Below are positions 8,191-17,882 of a stretch of DNA of 64,000 nt, piece by piece. The DNA lies in NCBI GenBank assembly GCA_003567005.1, contig PXBF01000107.1, positions 1-64,000 on the forward strand, in the 5' to 3' direction. Position numbers and translations under genes: made by a program. The stretch comes from PVC group bacterium. Lineage in GTDB: Bacteria; Verrucomicrobiota; Kiritimatiellia; UBA8416. The notes beneath the pieces were generated by a model that worked only from the letters and a program-made list of their open reading frames with translations, was not told the origin of the DNA and made no database searches. How positions within the stretch are numbered: the first letter of the stretch is position 1; each line of letters starts with the position of its first letter.

Positions 8191-10587
8191 ATGTCGGGCC
8201 GGCGAGACTTTGAGCACAAAAGATATGACGATGCGCCATACGATCAGGCGCAGCGTCCCACTGCACACAATGTGGAGGTTGATGCTGGTTTGCGCAGCTC
8301 TGAGAATTTGTTTCGTTGGTGTATCAGAAAGCCCTGGCAATTGATTCATGGAGCCTTCAAGCGCAATCAGCAGGTCCTATCGACTCCGCTGCAACTTTTG
8401 CATATAGTCTGGCTATGCATGAGGCATCCTTTACGGTTCGCAAGGCATTTGCGTGCATTACGCTTTGTATTGCTTTGGCGCGAATTTCGTAGGCTGGGAT
8501 TTCGCAAGATGATGGCGAGTGTGCGGTCAACCATGATTGCCCCAACTGCTCCGGGCGTCGTGCGAAAGTCGATTCGTCCCGTCCTTAATCGCGATGCGTT
8601 CATGAAGGCAAAAAAGGCTGCATTGCAGGATTATTTACAAAAAGGGGACACTCTTGTTTTTCCTGTTTTCGCGGATGATCCGGTTTTAACGGTTGTGATC
8701 GTGTTGTTTAACAAAGCCGAGTTGACGCTCGCCTGTTTGCGCACGCTTTGTCAAAGCTCCTATCGGAACTATGAAGTTGTGATCATCGACAACAACTCAA
8801 GCGACCAGACCCATGCATTACTGGCTACCTTGCGTAATGCCATCATCGTTGAAAACAATGAGAACGTGCATTTTTTGCGTGCCAACAATCAGGCTTTGTC
8901 GAAAGTGCGAGGCAGATATCTCCTTTTTCTGAACAACGATACAGAGCTTGAAAAAAACGCTATTGAAAGAGCTTTGCGGACGATTGAGAGCAGTCCCGGT
9001 TGCGGAGCTGTGGGAGCGAAGCTTGTACATCCGGGCGATCGTTTACAGGAGGCTGGCAGCATTGTCTGGAGCGATGGGTCGTGTCACGGTTACGGGCGTG
9101 GTGCTGACCCTTTATCTCTCGAGTATAATTTTATGCGCGAACTAGATTTTTGTTCGGGAGCCTTTTTGTTGACGCGCACAGAACTGTTTTCGAGACATGG
9201 TGGATTTGACACGCTTTACGAGCCGGCATACTACGAAGAGACTGATTACTGCTTTTGGCTGCAGGATAACGGTTATCATGTTTTGTATGATCCACGCGTG
9301 ACTGTCATGCATTTAGAATTTGGGAGTGGTCCATCGGAAGCCGGTATCATTTTACAAAAACGGAACCAGGCGCGCTTTGCCAAAAAACATGCCATCCGCC
9401 TTGCTGGTCAAATGGATCCATGCCAGGCACAGCTTCATGCTGCACGTTTTTCGCGGCAAGCCCGCAACCGTCCAAGAATATTATGTATTGAAGATATGGT
9501 GCCGCATCGTGATTGTGGCTCGGGTTTTCCCCGGTCCAATATGATTATAAACCTAATGGCAGAGCAGCAATACAGCGTTTCGGTTTACGCTATGAATTTT
9601 CCTGTTCAAGAAGATCTGGCTCTTCTCTATCGAGACCTTGATCCGCGTATTGAGGTAATTGATGGATATGGTCCAGATTGTCTCGCCGCGTTGCTCAAGG
9701 AGCGCACAGGGTATTATGATATTATTTGGGTCAGCCGGCCTCACAACATGGAGGCATTCAATAGAATACGTTCTGCATGTTTAGATTTAGATCGAGTCAG
9801 AGTTATTTATGATGCAGAAGCTATATTTGCGCAGCGCACGATTTTACAAAGCCGCGTTTTGGCGGATGGAAAAATCAATGCGGAATCTGCAGTCCATGTA
9901 CTTCAGCAAGAGCTTGATATTGCGAAACGTGCCCACACGGTAGTAGCGGTATCCGATGATGATGCCGAATATTTTCGAAAAAATGGATCTTCTGATGTTC
10001 ATGTTATCGGACATGTGATGGAAGGGAAGCCGACTCCTGCATCGTATGCGGCGCGAAAAGGTTTGCTGTTTGTTGGCAATCTTGATTATGACGATTCCCC
10101 CAATGTTGACTCGGTTATGTGGTTTTCCGAAAATGTATGGCCTTTGATCAAGCGAGACATTCCCGACATTACATTTGATATTGTGGGGTCTGCCGAAAGC
10201 CGTCTGATCAGAAGGATTAAGGGGGCCGACATCAGCGTGCATGGTAGAGTTGATGCGTGTCTATCGTTTTACAATGGCGCAAGACTTTTTGTAGCACCTA
10301 CCCGGTTTTCTGCTGGTATTCCTATCAAGGTGCTTGAGGCGGCCGCATTCGGTTTACCTGTTGTTGCGACCTCTCTATTGGCAAGTCAGCTGGGTTGGCA
10401 ATCGGGCAAGCAACTTTGGGCGGTTGAACCTGAGGCTGATCGCTTTTCAGAGATGGTCATTCGCGCATACCAAGATCATGCAGAATGGGAGCACATTCGA
10501 CAGTCTGCAACCCATACCGTAGAGCATGCGTTTTCTAAAGTTGCTTTTCTGGATAAATTGTCGCAGCTTCTACAGCCTGCGTCATGA
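8191..10587 (+). CDS. Two-domain glycosyltransferase (GT2 + GT4)
   Basis: 798 residues. Residues 165-410 are a GT2 domain: LTVVIVLFNKAELTLACL, FLNNDTELE (DxD-like) and YYEETDYCFWLQDNGY. Residues 425-795 are a GT-B domain: KGLLFVGNLDYDDSPNVDS and TRFSAGIPIKVLEAAAFGLP, the GT4 donor-binding E and G residues. One polypeptide may add two successive sugars. The first 160 residues are basic and lack a clear domain; RLTNPIRKL-like wording does not occur but WQLIHGAFK and LRFARHLRAL suggest amphipathic membrane-bound helices. The start follows TAGGGGATAG, 6 bp after the sulfotransferase. Confidence 0.85.
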   Translation: MSGRRDFEHKRYDDAPYDQAQRPTAHNVEVDAGLRSSENLFRWCIRKPWQLIHGAFKRNQQVLSTPLQLLHIVWLCMRHPLRFARHLRALRFVLLWREFRRLGFRKMMASVRSTMIAPTAPGVVRKSIRPVLNRDAFMKAKKAALQDYLQKGDTLVFPVFADDPVLTVVIVLFNKAELTLACLRTLCQSSYRNYEVVIIDNNSSDQTHALLATLRNAIIVENNENVHFLRANNQALSKVRGRYLLFLNNDTELEKNAIERALRTIESSPGCGAVGAKLVHPGDRLQEAGSIVWSDGSCHGYGRGADPLSLEYNFMRELDFCSGAFLLTRTELFSRHGGFDTLYEPAYYEETDYCFWLQDNGYHVLYDPRVTVMHLEFGSGPSEAGIILQKRNQARFAKKHAIRLAGQMDPCQAQLHAARFSRQARNRPRILCIEDMVPHRDCGSGFPRSNMIINLMAEQQYSVSVYAMNFPVQEDLALLYRDLDPRIEVIDGYGPDCLAALLKERTGYYDIIWVSRPHNMEAFNRIRSACLDLDRVRVIYDAEAIFAQRTILQSRVLADGKINAESAVHVLQQELDIAKRAHTVVAVSDDDAEYFRKNGSSDVHVIGHVMEGKPTPASYAARKGLLFVGNLDYDDSPNVDSVMWFSENVWPLIKRDIPDITFDIVGSAESRLIRRIKGADISVHGRVDACLSFYNGARLFVAPTRFSAGIPIKVLEAAAFGLPVVATSLLASQLGWQSGKQLWAVEPEADRFSEMVIRAYQDHAEWEHIRQSATHTVEHAFSKVAFLDKLSQLLQPAS

Positions 10588-10650
10588 TATGGTCTGAAGA
10601 ATGTATTAATGATCGTTAACCATTATGCTCGTATTGCTTGAAATGGATCT

Positions 10651-12270
10651 ATGTATATGAAGATGGAATGTAACCAAACACTACGGCATGTATTCGGATC
10701 CATATTGTACTGGGGGCCGGTTGTTATGTTTTCGGTATATCCGGCTTTGCGGTTATATGGCCGTAATGCGGATATGCTGCATTTATCGATTTTGATTCGG
10801 CCGGCTGTTGCTGCAACGCTTCTTGCTTTGGTGTCTTACCTTATCTTGTTTTGCCTGTACAGGCAGCAGATATTTGCTGCGATTGCCGCATTAGGATTTA
10901 TGATCCTGTTCTGGAATTATTCGGTCCTTTATCATGGTCTGAATCGATTTCTCCCCATAGAGCACTGGCATGCTATTCCTTTGGTGATTTTTGCGTATGC
11001 ACATACCCTTTATTTTATTCCGAAAATATCGAAGACCAAACGCAAGCCCCTTCTGATCCTGTGTTTTTTATATATCTTGCTGCTATCGATCGTTCCCATT
11101 TATGAAACCATCTCCGAGGAACTACAGAAGGATCGCATTGCGCCACCTACATTCTCGTATGATTCCGACGTTGCTCGTATTGAAGCTTTTCCTGATATTT
11201 ATTTGATTATATTGGATGAATATGCCCGTTTCGATACCATACAAGAAGAATTCGGGTATGATAATTCGCCTTTTATGCATTTTCTGAAAGACAAGGGCTT
11301 CTTTGTCGCGGAGCAGAGTGAAGTCCGATACCTTTCAACCACACTGAATATCGCTTCCTTTTTGAATTTCAATTGGATTTCCTTGCCTATATCTAAAGAA
11401 GAACTTCTTGCCTATCGATTTGCAAGTGCAAGAGAGACGCCCGCCCAAAAAGCTTTGCAGGCAGATTTGGAAGGCAAGTCGGCTATGGAGAAAATAATCA
11501 ACAATCGCCTTATGCAGAAGCTTTCTCGCATTGGTTATCATATAGAAGTGTTTAGCGGGATGCGTCTTTTTTACCCCACTTTGCGCTTTGGAGAATGGGA
11601 AGTTGATGGAACATATGAGAATCCATCTGATGCAAGTGGTTCATTATATCGTATGCTAAATGTGTTCGAACGCGAACTGTTAAACCAAACGATGTTCTTG
11701 GTTTACGATAAGCTGCATCGGCAATCGGGGTTGACTTCCTGGGAGTTACAGTTTGCTACCCACACGCTGCATGCATTTGATTTTTTGTCGGTCGAACCTC
11801 TTCGCGTTAGGCCTGAAGATAGCGCTCAAGGTCGCCCGACAATCAAGTATGCCCACATTATGTCTCCCCACAACCCGTATGTGTTTGATAGAGATGGGAA
11901 TCTATGGTCCACAACATCTCTTCCAAATCTCAAAGTCAGGGATGGCGAATCGCTTTTTTTGTCGGAAGGCAGTCAGGCGAATGTCTACTACACCGAGCAG
12001 TACATTTTTGTGACCCAGCGAATCACACAGTTGATCAGTCAGCTTTTTGTGGATGGCCCTCCTCAAGATAAGGTTATCATCCTTCTCTCGGATCACGGAC
12101 CAAGGCCTCATGAGCTATTTTTACATGATCCGGAACATGCATTCAGTGTTCTTGCTGCATTATATCTTCCTGATATGCATTACACGGGGTTGGACCATGA
12201 CGCTGACCCAGTGGAAATCATTCGATATGTGTTCGGCAACTACCTTGGTTTATTGGAAGGTGACATGTGA
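10651..12270 (+). CDS. Membrane protein with sulfatase-fold catalytic domain
   Basis: 539 residues. Five hydrophobic segments occupy residues 15-165. The rest is an alkaline-phosphatase/sulfatase-superfamily domain: PDIYLIILDEYAR (first metal aspartate), YLSTTLNIASFLNF (Thr/Ser nucleophile region), YAHIMSPHNPY (histidine) and VIILLSDHGPRP (DH metal pair). It lacks the C/S-x-P-x-R sulfatase motif, so it is more like LtaS/MdoB-type phospho-transferases that act on surface glycans in the periplasm. The substrate is unknown. Alternative starts exist at 10657 and 10663. It overlaps the next gene by 4 bp (ATGTGA). Confidence 0.75.
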   Translation: MYMKMECNQTLRHVFGSILYWGPVVMFSVYPALRLYGRNADMLHLSILIRPAVAATLLALVSYLILFCLYRQQIFAAIAALGFMILFWNYSVLYHGLNRFLPIEHWHAIPLVIFAYAHTLYFIPKISKTKRKPLLILCFLYILLLSIVPIYETISEELQKDRIAPPTFSYDSDVARIEAFPDIYLIILDEYARFDTIQEEFGYDNSPFMHFLKDKGFFVAEQSEVRYLSTTLNIASFLNFNWISLPISKEELLAYRFASARETPAQKALQADLEGKSAMEKIINNRLMQKLSRIGYHIEVFSGMRLFYPTLRFGEWEVDGTYENPSDASGSLYRMLNVFERELLNQTMFLVYDKLHRQSGLTSWELQFATHTLHAFDFLSVEPLRVRPEDSAQGRPTIKYAHIMSPHNPYVFDRDGNLWSTTSLPNLKVRDGESLFLSEGSQANVYYTEQYIFVTQRITQLISQLFVDGPPQDKVIILLSDHGPRPHELFLHDPEHAFSVLAALYLPDMHYTGLDHDADPVEIIRYVFGNYLGLLEGDM

Positions 12271-13295
12271 AATCCCATTGGTTCAAAATTCTATATTTTT
12301 TGGGAGTGTTGTTGTTTCTTGTGTATCTGAGATTGTCGAATTATGTTTTTCATGTTCTTGTAAGGGATTCAAGCGAAGACTCCGTTGCTTCAATCGTTTT
12401 ACCTCAAGAAAATGCTGAGATATTCCATAGTTTAACACCTGTTTCCGGGCCTAGAGCGTTTCGCGTATATCGTAGAGGATTAAGAGATGTCGTTGAACTA
12501 TCAGGGCGGGCGTTTCACGGTGACATCGATGACGAAAACCGGTTGTTTTATCTGGTTCTAAAGTCGGATTCCGGACCTCTCATTCTATCTGTTAATCGGG
12601 GGGCGCTTTCCCTTCCTGGGTTTACAGTAGAGCAAGAAGGAGAGGGGCAGCGCGACCGTGTGGGCTTTCGATCCACCTTTCCTGCTTACCATCTAAGAAA
12701 ATCAGATGTTCATCAAGTCGGGTTCGTGATTCAAGATTCGGCAGGTAAACACTTTATGATGACAGATCACTATCTGGTGCAGAATGATGATCGCTGGCAA
12801 TTATTATTGCTTCAGCCATATGTGTTAGGCAGTCGCGCTCGGTTTGCACAAAATAAACTTGCTTCTTTTGGGCATTATCTGGTGTTTGGATTTGGCGAGC
12901 AGGAGCAAGCTTTCCGTTGGACGGTTGGTGATCGTGCGCGAATATTGCTTCCTCAAACGAATTATGACGGTGGTGATTTGCTACTTCAGGTTACCGCTTT
13001 TCCCTATCTAGCAGGGGGGGAGATTGATCGCCAAGTTGTTGATGTATCTGTCAACAATCAACATTTGGCCGAATGGGTCATGGACACGGGCAAAAAGACG
13101 TATGCAGCAACAGTTCCCGCCCAGATGATAGGCGAGGGGGGACGGCTGGATATTGTTTTTGACATTAATAACCCTGCTTCTCCATCAGCGTTTGGACATT
13201 CGGCTGATGAAAGAAATCTTGGTATAGCTTTTCATGATCTTATCGTTTCGGAAGTGAAAGATTTTATGCAGATCGATAAAAAGGACATGCCATAA
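12267..13295 (+). CDS. Membrane-anchored protein of unknown function
   Basis: 342 residues. An N-terminal anchor (ILYFLGVLLFLVYLRL) is followed by a polar, beta-rich region of about 310 residues with no motif I recognise; it has many R-x-x-F/Y and V-x-F strands and probably lies in the periplasm. Translational coupling to the sulfatase-fold enzyme suggests that the two work together, for example as a substrate-presenting partner. That is inference. A run of seven G is at 13014-13020. Confidence 0.6.
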   Translation: MKSHWFKILYFLGVLLFLVYLRLSNYVFHVLVRDSSEDSVASIVLPQENAEIFHSLTPVSGPRAFRVYRRGLRDVVELSGRAFHGDIDDENRLFYLVLKSDSGPLILSVNRGALSLPGFTVEQEGEGQRDRVGFRSTFPAYHLRKSDVHQVGFVIQDSAGKHFMMTDHYLVQNDDRWQLLLLQPYVLGSRARFAQNKLASFGHYLVFGFGEQEQAFRWTVGDRARILLPQTNYDGGDLLLQVTAFPYLAGGEIDRQVVDVSVNNQHLAEWVMDTGKKTYAATVPAQMIGEGGRLDIVFDINNPASPSAFGHSADERNLGIAFHDLIVSEVKDFMQIDKKDMP

Positions 13296-13345
13296 AGCGA
13301 GGGTGTTCCCAACGGCAGGTCAGCATGCATACAAAGAAAAAGTAG

Positions 13346-14749
13346 TTATGGTTTGCTATTCTTTTCCAAGGTCTTCATTCGATACAGCGTGCGGTGTGAT
13401 TCTGTAATGGGGATTGACTCGGCGATTGAAAAGTACTGCGAAAAGGCTTGCTCGAAACCGTTCTGGTTATAGTCAGGGAAGATATCTTCGCGTGAAACCA
13501 ACAGTTTTTGCACTTGTGAGTCCTGTTTGGGAACAAACTCGATCACGAGGTTCTGACACAGTCTGGCAAGAAATTTTGCAATGCGGTCTAATGGAACATT
13601 ATTACTGATCGCAAGGTGATGGATAAGAGCCAATGCGAAGGCCATATCTACAGGTCCTCTTTCGGACAAAGATTCGCGCTCGGTATGATCCCAGCCGATC
13701 GATGAACTTGGATTGGTTAGATCCTGCAAAAGGGGTAACAGGTTTTTTTCGCCATTTTCGCGCATATGCCGGTAGTTCTTCTCTACTGCTGCGGGATCGA
13801 TATCAAAAGCGATTGTTGGAATACCGCGGCTGGATGCTATACGACTAAACTGACCGGTATTGGCGCCCAGATCCCATACGGTTTGTGGATTTACTTGATC
13901 CAAATACGATTCCAATGTCTTGCGTTTATGTGCAAAGCTGTTGTCGTTGTAGTTCGTGAAATTGTAATAATCGCCCCATTCTGTTCCTTGCGGATCCCAC
14001 CGCAAGGTCTCAATCGTTCCTTTGAGACTATCTAGAATCCCTTGTAAACCAACCATGCTAAGTTTCGCGTTTTGAGATTTGTGAGCGTCCTGATTAGGAT
14101 TGGTTGCATGTCGCGCTTGACTTTTTGCATGTGCATGAATGTGGAGCATGAATCGAGGCGAGAATTTGCTTTGTAAGCCAAGCAGGCGACTACACATGTC
14201 GAGAGGTATTCCGTCGATGTGGCATTGCATTAACGCGTTCAGGCGGATGTCTTTTCGCGACATAAGAACCAATGGAGCCAGAAAATGCTGACAAAATTGA
14301 CGATATGCCACCCATGGGTGTCCCTGCTTGTATGGTTCAAAACTAAGCGTATCAATGAAAATCGGCTTACCATCTAAAAATTGGATATTATAAGCCGAGG
14401 CATCTTTTAGTGTCATGCCATGTCGTAGAGCCTCAGTCTGTATGCTAAGGGTTGTCAGGGCGGCGTCGCGATATGCGCTGAAACACCATTCATACGGGTA
14501 AGAAATAAAGGGTATGCGGGTGGGGCGCAGAACACGGTATGCATTGTCGGTTTGGGCCAGAGCGCTGTCTGCCTCTGCATGTGATATCAGCAACCCTTGC
14601 TTCCATAACGATTCGAGTAGGCCCGATTCATGCATCTGATCATATGATTCACGGTAGGATGCGTTTATTTGCCGGTATAGCATTCCATCGCGTACATACA
14701 AGAAACCGCTGGGATCACGAAAAGATCCTGCAATTCTTTCTAAGGTCAT
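13346..14749 (-). CDS. Class I SAM-dependent methyltransferase, large type
   Basis: 467 residues. Residues 290-305 (VWDLGANTGQFSRIAS) are the SAM-binding loop, TIAFDIDPAAVEKNY the acidic loop, and MAFALALIHHL the region after strand 4. About 280 residues precede the catalytic core; they hold DASAYNIQFLDGKPIFIDTL, which resembles a kinase-like or nucleoside-binding sequence (D-x-x-x-x-N ... D). Large methyltransferases of this layout commonly sit beside sulfatase-fold membrane enzymes in glycan loci. The start has GGAGAG 5 nt upstream. It is convergent with the preceding gene and second in a two-gene reverse unit. Confidence 0.75.
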   Translation of the reverse strand: MTLERIAGSFRDPSGFLYVRDGMLYRQINASYRESYDQMHESGLLESLWKQGLLISHAEADSALAQTDNAYRVLRPTRIPFISYPYEWCFSAYRDAALTTLSIQTEALRHGMTLKDASAYNIQFLDGKPIFIDTLSFEPYKQGHPWVAYRQFCQHFLAPLVLMSRKDIRLNALMQCHIDGIPLDMCSRLLGLQSKFSPRFMLHIHAHAKSQARHATNPNQDAHKSQNAKLSMVGLQGILDSLKGTIETLRWDPQGTEWGDYYNFTNYNDNSFAHKRKTLESYLDQVNPQTVWDLGANTGQFSRIASSRGIPTIAFDIDPAAVEKNYRHMRENGEKNLLPLLQDLTNPSSSIGWDHTERESLSERGPVDMAFALALIHHLAISNNVPLDRIAKFLARLCQNLVIEFVPKQDSQVQKLLVSREDIFPDYNQNGFEQAFSQYFSIAESIPITESHRTLYRMKTLEKNSKP

Positions 14750-14770
14750 ATTCTCTCCGGCCTTGTTGTG

Positions 14771-14986
14771 CTACTTTGGATCGGTGGCTTGATTCTTGCC
14801 ATTTTCCGTATTGTCGCTGGACGCTGTGGTGTCTTTGTTCTTCGAGAAGAAGTTTGTGATTCTCTTCCACTGATGTTTAATGATGAATGCTCCGCCGAGG
14901 AAACCACCGATCAATAATTGCAGGACCATACTTCCCGTTCCAGGGTCAAGATAGGCAAGCATGCTAAAGCCCGTCGTGAATGTCAT
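14771..14986 (-). CDS. Small membrane protein, YLDPGTGS family
   Basis: 71 residues. The conserved stretch LAYLDPGTGSMVLQLL is followed by one membrane segment (LQLLIGGFLGGAFIIKH) and a charged tail (FFSKNKDTT). I recognise this as a small family found next to large methyltransferases and sulfatase-fold enzymes, without known activity. The start follows AAAGGG; an internal ATG at 14962 is an alternative. It is the first gene of the reverse unit, 22 bp before the methyltransferase. Confidence 0.7.
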   Translation of the reverse strand: MTFTTGFSMLAYLDPGTGSMVLQLLIGGFLGGAFIIKHQWKRITNFFSKNKDTTASSDNTENGKNQATDPK

Positions 14987-15297
14987 AATCAGCCCTTTCG
15001 CGATATTGAGATTATGTGACTTATACTTTCCTCGTTAGGGTCCGGTATAATGTCTGCACATCGACTGTTCAAGGCCAAAAAATCTTTTTTATTTCGTGTT
15101 TACTTCGTGATTATATAATCGAAGGTTGATGAATCGCAGATATGCTGGCTTGCAATGGTTATTGTCTTGCCATTATTATCCAGCGAGGCGGGGCCGATAA
15201 ATATGTGATGGGCCCTTTTTCTTTCTGTTTGTTTATTTTATTCAAATCGACTGCGCCCTATTTTTTACGTGCTACAACTGACAGGATTTCAACAAAA
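14987..15297. promoter_or_regulatory. Divergent intergenic region, 311 bp
   Basis: This separates the reverse YLDPGTGS/methyltransferase unit from the forward epimerase and rfb genes. A TATAAT box occurs at about 15112-15118 (within GATTATATAATCG) and could serve the forward unit, with a weak TTTACT-like -35 upstream. The translated frame before ATG 15298 has no recognisable content. Confidence 0.4.
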
Positions 15298-16251
15298 ATG
15301 AAAATAGTCGTTTTTGGCGGAGGTGGATTTATCGGTTCATCCGTCGTTGATCGATTGCTGAAAGATCAGCATCAAATACGTGTCTTTGAGCGTCCGCGCG
15401 TGGTTCCTTACCGGTCCTTCGATTCGCATGAACAAGTCGATTGGGTGACTGGAGATTTGATGTGCAGGCATGATGTAGGGCGTGTCCTTGAGGGGATGGA
15501 TGTTGCGATTCATTTAGTTTCAACGACATTGCCAGGAAACTCAAATGAGGATCCTGTTTATGATGTGCAGACTAATGTTGTGTCCACGATTCAGGTTTTG
15601 CAGGAGATGGTTGCGAAAAAAGTGGGAAAGATTGTTTTTATATCGTCCGGCGGGACTGCATATGGAAGAGCTGTTTCGCTACCGATTAAAGAAGATCACC
15701 CTACGAATCCGTTGGTTTCCTATGGTATTACCAAGTTGGCGATTGAAAAATATGTACTGATGTTTCAGCATTCATATGGGATGAAGGCGTGCATATTGCG
15801 TGTTGCCAATGCATATGGCGCCCGGCAGCGAATTGATACGGGGCAGGGTGTTGTTACCGCGTTTGTCCACAAAGCCCTGCGTAACGAATCCATAGAGGTA
15901 TGGGGAGACGGAAGTGTGGTCAGGGATTATCTTTACATTGACGATGTTGCAGAAGCTTTTGCCCGTGCGGTATATTACGATGGCGTGCCGTCTGTTTTCA
16001 ATATTGGATCGGGTATGGGTACCAATATTCATACTTTATTGAAGATGATTGAAGATGTGCTTGGTCGATCCGTTGACAGGCATTACCTGTCATCCAGAAA
16101 ATTTGATGTGACGCAAAATGTTTTGGATATATCGCTTGCACGCAGCACGCTTGGTTGGGAGCCGCAGGTGACCTTGCGCGAAGGAATCAAGCGGATGCTG
16201 GAAGGATTGCATGCCAATACGAAAGGATTGCATGCCAATACGAAAGGATAG
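15298..16251 (+). CDS. NAD-dependent sugar epimerase/dehydratase (GalE-like SDR)
   Basis: 317 residues. FGGGGFIGSSVVDRLL (residues 6-21) is the NAD(P)-binding GxxGxxG; VFISSGGTAYG and YGITKLAIEKY give the Ser/Tyr-x-x-x-Lys active site; WGDGSVVRDYLYIDDVAEA is the typical extended-SDR sugar site. It is closest in pattern to UDP-hexose 4-epimerases and not to RfbB, which would carry a different N-terminus and a D-E-x catalytic pair. ATG 15298 with AGGA upstream was chosen over the longer frame. The last 14 residues are a doubled heptapeptide (GLHANTK) from a DNA tandem repeat. Confidence 0.85.
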   Translation: MKIVVFGGGGFIGSSVVDRLLKDQHQIRVFERPRVVPYRSFDSHEQVDWVTGDLMCRHDVGRVLEGMDVAIHLVSTTLPGNSNEDPVYDVQTNVVSTIQVLQEMVAKKVGKIVFISSGGTAYGRAVSLPIKEDHPTNPLVSYGITKLAIEKYVLMFQHSYGMKACILRVANAYGARQRIDTGQGVVTAFVHKALRNESIEVWGDGSVVRDYLYIDDVAEAFARAVYYDGVPSVFNIGSGMGTNIHTLLKMIEDVLGRSVDRHYLSSRKFDVTQNVLDISLARSTLGWEPQVTLREGIKRMLEGLHANTKGLHANTKG

Positions 16252-16254
16252 CAT
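16202..16254 (+). repeat. 21-bp tandem repeat at the end of the epimerase gene
   Basis: The unit AAGGATTGCATGCCAATACGA occurs twice exactly (16202-16222, 16223-16243), then an 11-bp third copy with one change (AAGGATAGCAT) that creates the TAG stop. The change in the third unit ends the reading frame. Confidence 0.92.
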
Positions 16255-16431
16255 ACTGTTGGTAGAGGACAGCATCGTCGTGCCGGAATCATGATGTTAT
16301 GCCAAAGGACGATAGATGTGAATTTCACTGACCATATGAGTCTTGCAATGGTTGCTCCCTTGCAACTATTGTCTCATCGTACGTTTCTTTTTTACTAACA
16401 CATTGATGTAAACTTTTGAGGCAAGGTGAAT

Positions 16432-17322
16432 ATGAAAGGCATAATTCTCGCGGGCGGAGCTGGGACGAGGTTATTCCCGGCGACATTACCGGTTTGCAAG
16501 CAGTTGTTGCCGATTTATGATAAACCATTGATTTATTATCCGCTTTCCACTTTGATGCTAGCGGGGATCCGGGAGGTGTTGATTATATCGACGCCGGAGG
16601 ATACTCCGCGTTTTGAGCAGTTGTTGGGGGACGGGAAAGAGCTGGGAATGCAGTTTTCTTATGCGGTTCAAGCAGAGCCGCGCGGTTTGGCGGATGCGTT
16701 TATCGTTGGGCGCGAGTTTGTTGGTACTGATCGCGTGTGTCTTGTGCTTGGTGATAATATTTTCTACGGCCATGGTTTTGCTGATTTGTTGCATAAGGCG
16801 GTCACAGCGGAATCGGGGGCTACGGTGTTCGGGTATCATGTGCACGATCCTGAGCGCTATGGTGTGGTGGCGTTTGATGGGGAAGGCCGTGTGCTTTCCA
16901 TTGAAGAGAAGCCGGAAAGGCCCAAGAGCAATTATGCTGTAGTAGGACTATATTTTTACGATAATGACGTTTTGGATATTGCCGCCAGTATTGAGCCGGG
17001 GCGCCGTGGTGAAATCGAGATAACAGATGTGAATCTGGCCTACTTGCGTCGTGGAAAGCTATCGGTTCAGGTTATGAGTAGGGGATATGCCTGGCTCGAT
17101 ACGGGGACGCATGAATCCATGGTTGATGCAACCAACTTCGTGAAGGCCATCGAGGACCGTCAAGGATTAAAGATTGGTTGTATCGAAGAGGTTGCATACC
17201 GCAAGGGCTATATTGACCAAGATATGCTTCTGGCGTTAGCTGATAAGTATGCCAAGGGTGGGTACGGCCAATATTTACGTCAAGCTGCGTATGAAACAGT
17301 CATGGATCAAAAAGGAGAGTAG
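16432..17322 (+). CDS. rfbA: Glucose-1-phosphate thymidylyltransferase
   Basis: 296 residues, the usual length. It makes dTDP-glucose from dTTP and glucose 1-phosphate, the first step of dTDP-L-rhamnose synthesis. [13 protein letters not shown] (residues 6-18) is the nucleotide-binding loop, [13 protein letters not shown] holds the metal aspartate, and [20 protein letters not shown] is the family's sugar-site signature. ATG 16432 follows GGCAAGG; a GTG at 16426 in frame is possible. It starts the run rfbA-rfbC-rfbD with 2-bp and overlapping junctions. Confidence 0.97.
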   Translation: MKGIILAGGAGTRLFPATLPVCKQLLPIYDKPLIYYPLSTLMLAGIREVLIISTPEDTPRFEQLLGDGKELGMQFSYAVQAEPRGLADAFIVGREFVGTDRVCLVLGDNIFYGHGFADLLHKAVTAESGATVFGYHVHDPERYGVVAFDGEGRVLSIEEKPERPKSNYAVVGLYFYDNDVLDIAASIEPGRRGEIEITDVNLAYLRRGKLSVQVMSRGYAWLDTGTHESMVDATNFVKAIEDRQGLKIGCIEEVAYRKGYIDQDMLLALADKYAKGGYGQYLRQAAYETVMDQKGE

Positions 17323-17324
17323 CA

Positions 17325-17882
17325 TTGCCTTTTACGTTTAGCACAGCCTCACTAGAGGGGCTCGTAAGGATTGAGCCGCGCCGTTTAGGAGATGATCGCG
17401 GCTGGTTTCTGGAAAGCTACAAGCATAGTGAATTTGCGGCAGCCGGTTTGGATGTTCCGTTTGTACAAGATAATCATTCTTGTTCCAAAGCTGGGACGTT
17501 ACGGGGATTACATTATCAGATAAGTCCGTTTGCACAGGGCAAGTTAGTGCGGGTGGTATCGGGGTGTGTTTTTGATGTGGCTGTAGATATACGTCGTAGC
17601 TCTCCTACTTTCGGGCGCTGGTTTGGCATGGAGATCAGTGCAGCGGGAGGGGAAATGCTTTGGATTGCCCCTGGGTTTGCGCATGGTTTCCTAGCTCTTG
17701 CGGACGATACCCAGTTGGTTTACAAGTGCACAGCTGAATATGATAAGTCGAGCGAGCGAACGATCCGTTGGGATGATTCCGCGATTGGTATTGCGTGGCC
17801 AGCGATGAAGGGAATGGATTATCTGCTGAGCTCGAAGGATCGTGATGCCCCTTTGCTGCAGGATGCGGAGGTTTTTGCATGA
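17325..17882 (+). CDS. rfbC: dTDP-4-dehydrorhamnose 3,5-epimerase
   Basis: 185 residues, a cupin of the RmlC family. GTLRGLHYQISPFAQGKLVR contains the catalytic His and the substrate-binding R and Q residues; WIAPGFAHGFLAL and LVYKCTAEYDKSSE hold the second conserved block (Y, C/T). It acts third in the rhamnose pathway. The start is TTG 17325, placed by AAAGGAGAG 6 nt upstream and by the family N-terminus (PFTF). Two bases separate it from rfbA. Confidence 0.96.
   Translation: MPFTFSTASLEGLVRIEPRRLGDDRGWFLESYKHSEFAAAGLDVPFVQDNHSCSKAGTLRGLHYQISPFAQGKLVRVVSGCVFDVAVDIRRSSPTFGRWFGMEISAAGGEMLWIAPGFAHGFLALADDTQLVYKCTAEYDKSSERTIRWDDSAIGIAWPAMKGMDYLLSSKDRDAPLLQDAEVFA

Noticed and set aside
10651..12270. 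Classical sulfatase activated by the FGE of this window
   Set aside because: No C/S-x-P-x-R motif; nucleophile region is Thr/Ser-type as in transferases of the superfamily.
15298..16251. RfbB (dTDP-glucose 4,6-dehydratase)
   Set aside because: The active-site and N-terminal patterns are those of GalE-like epimerases.
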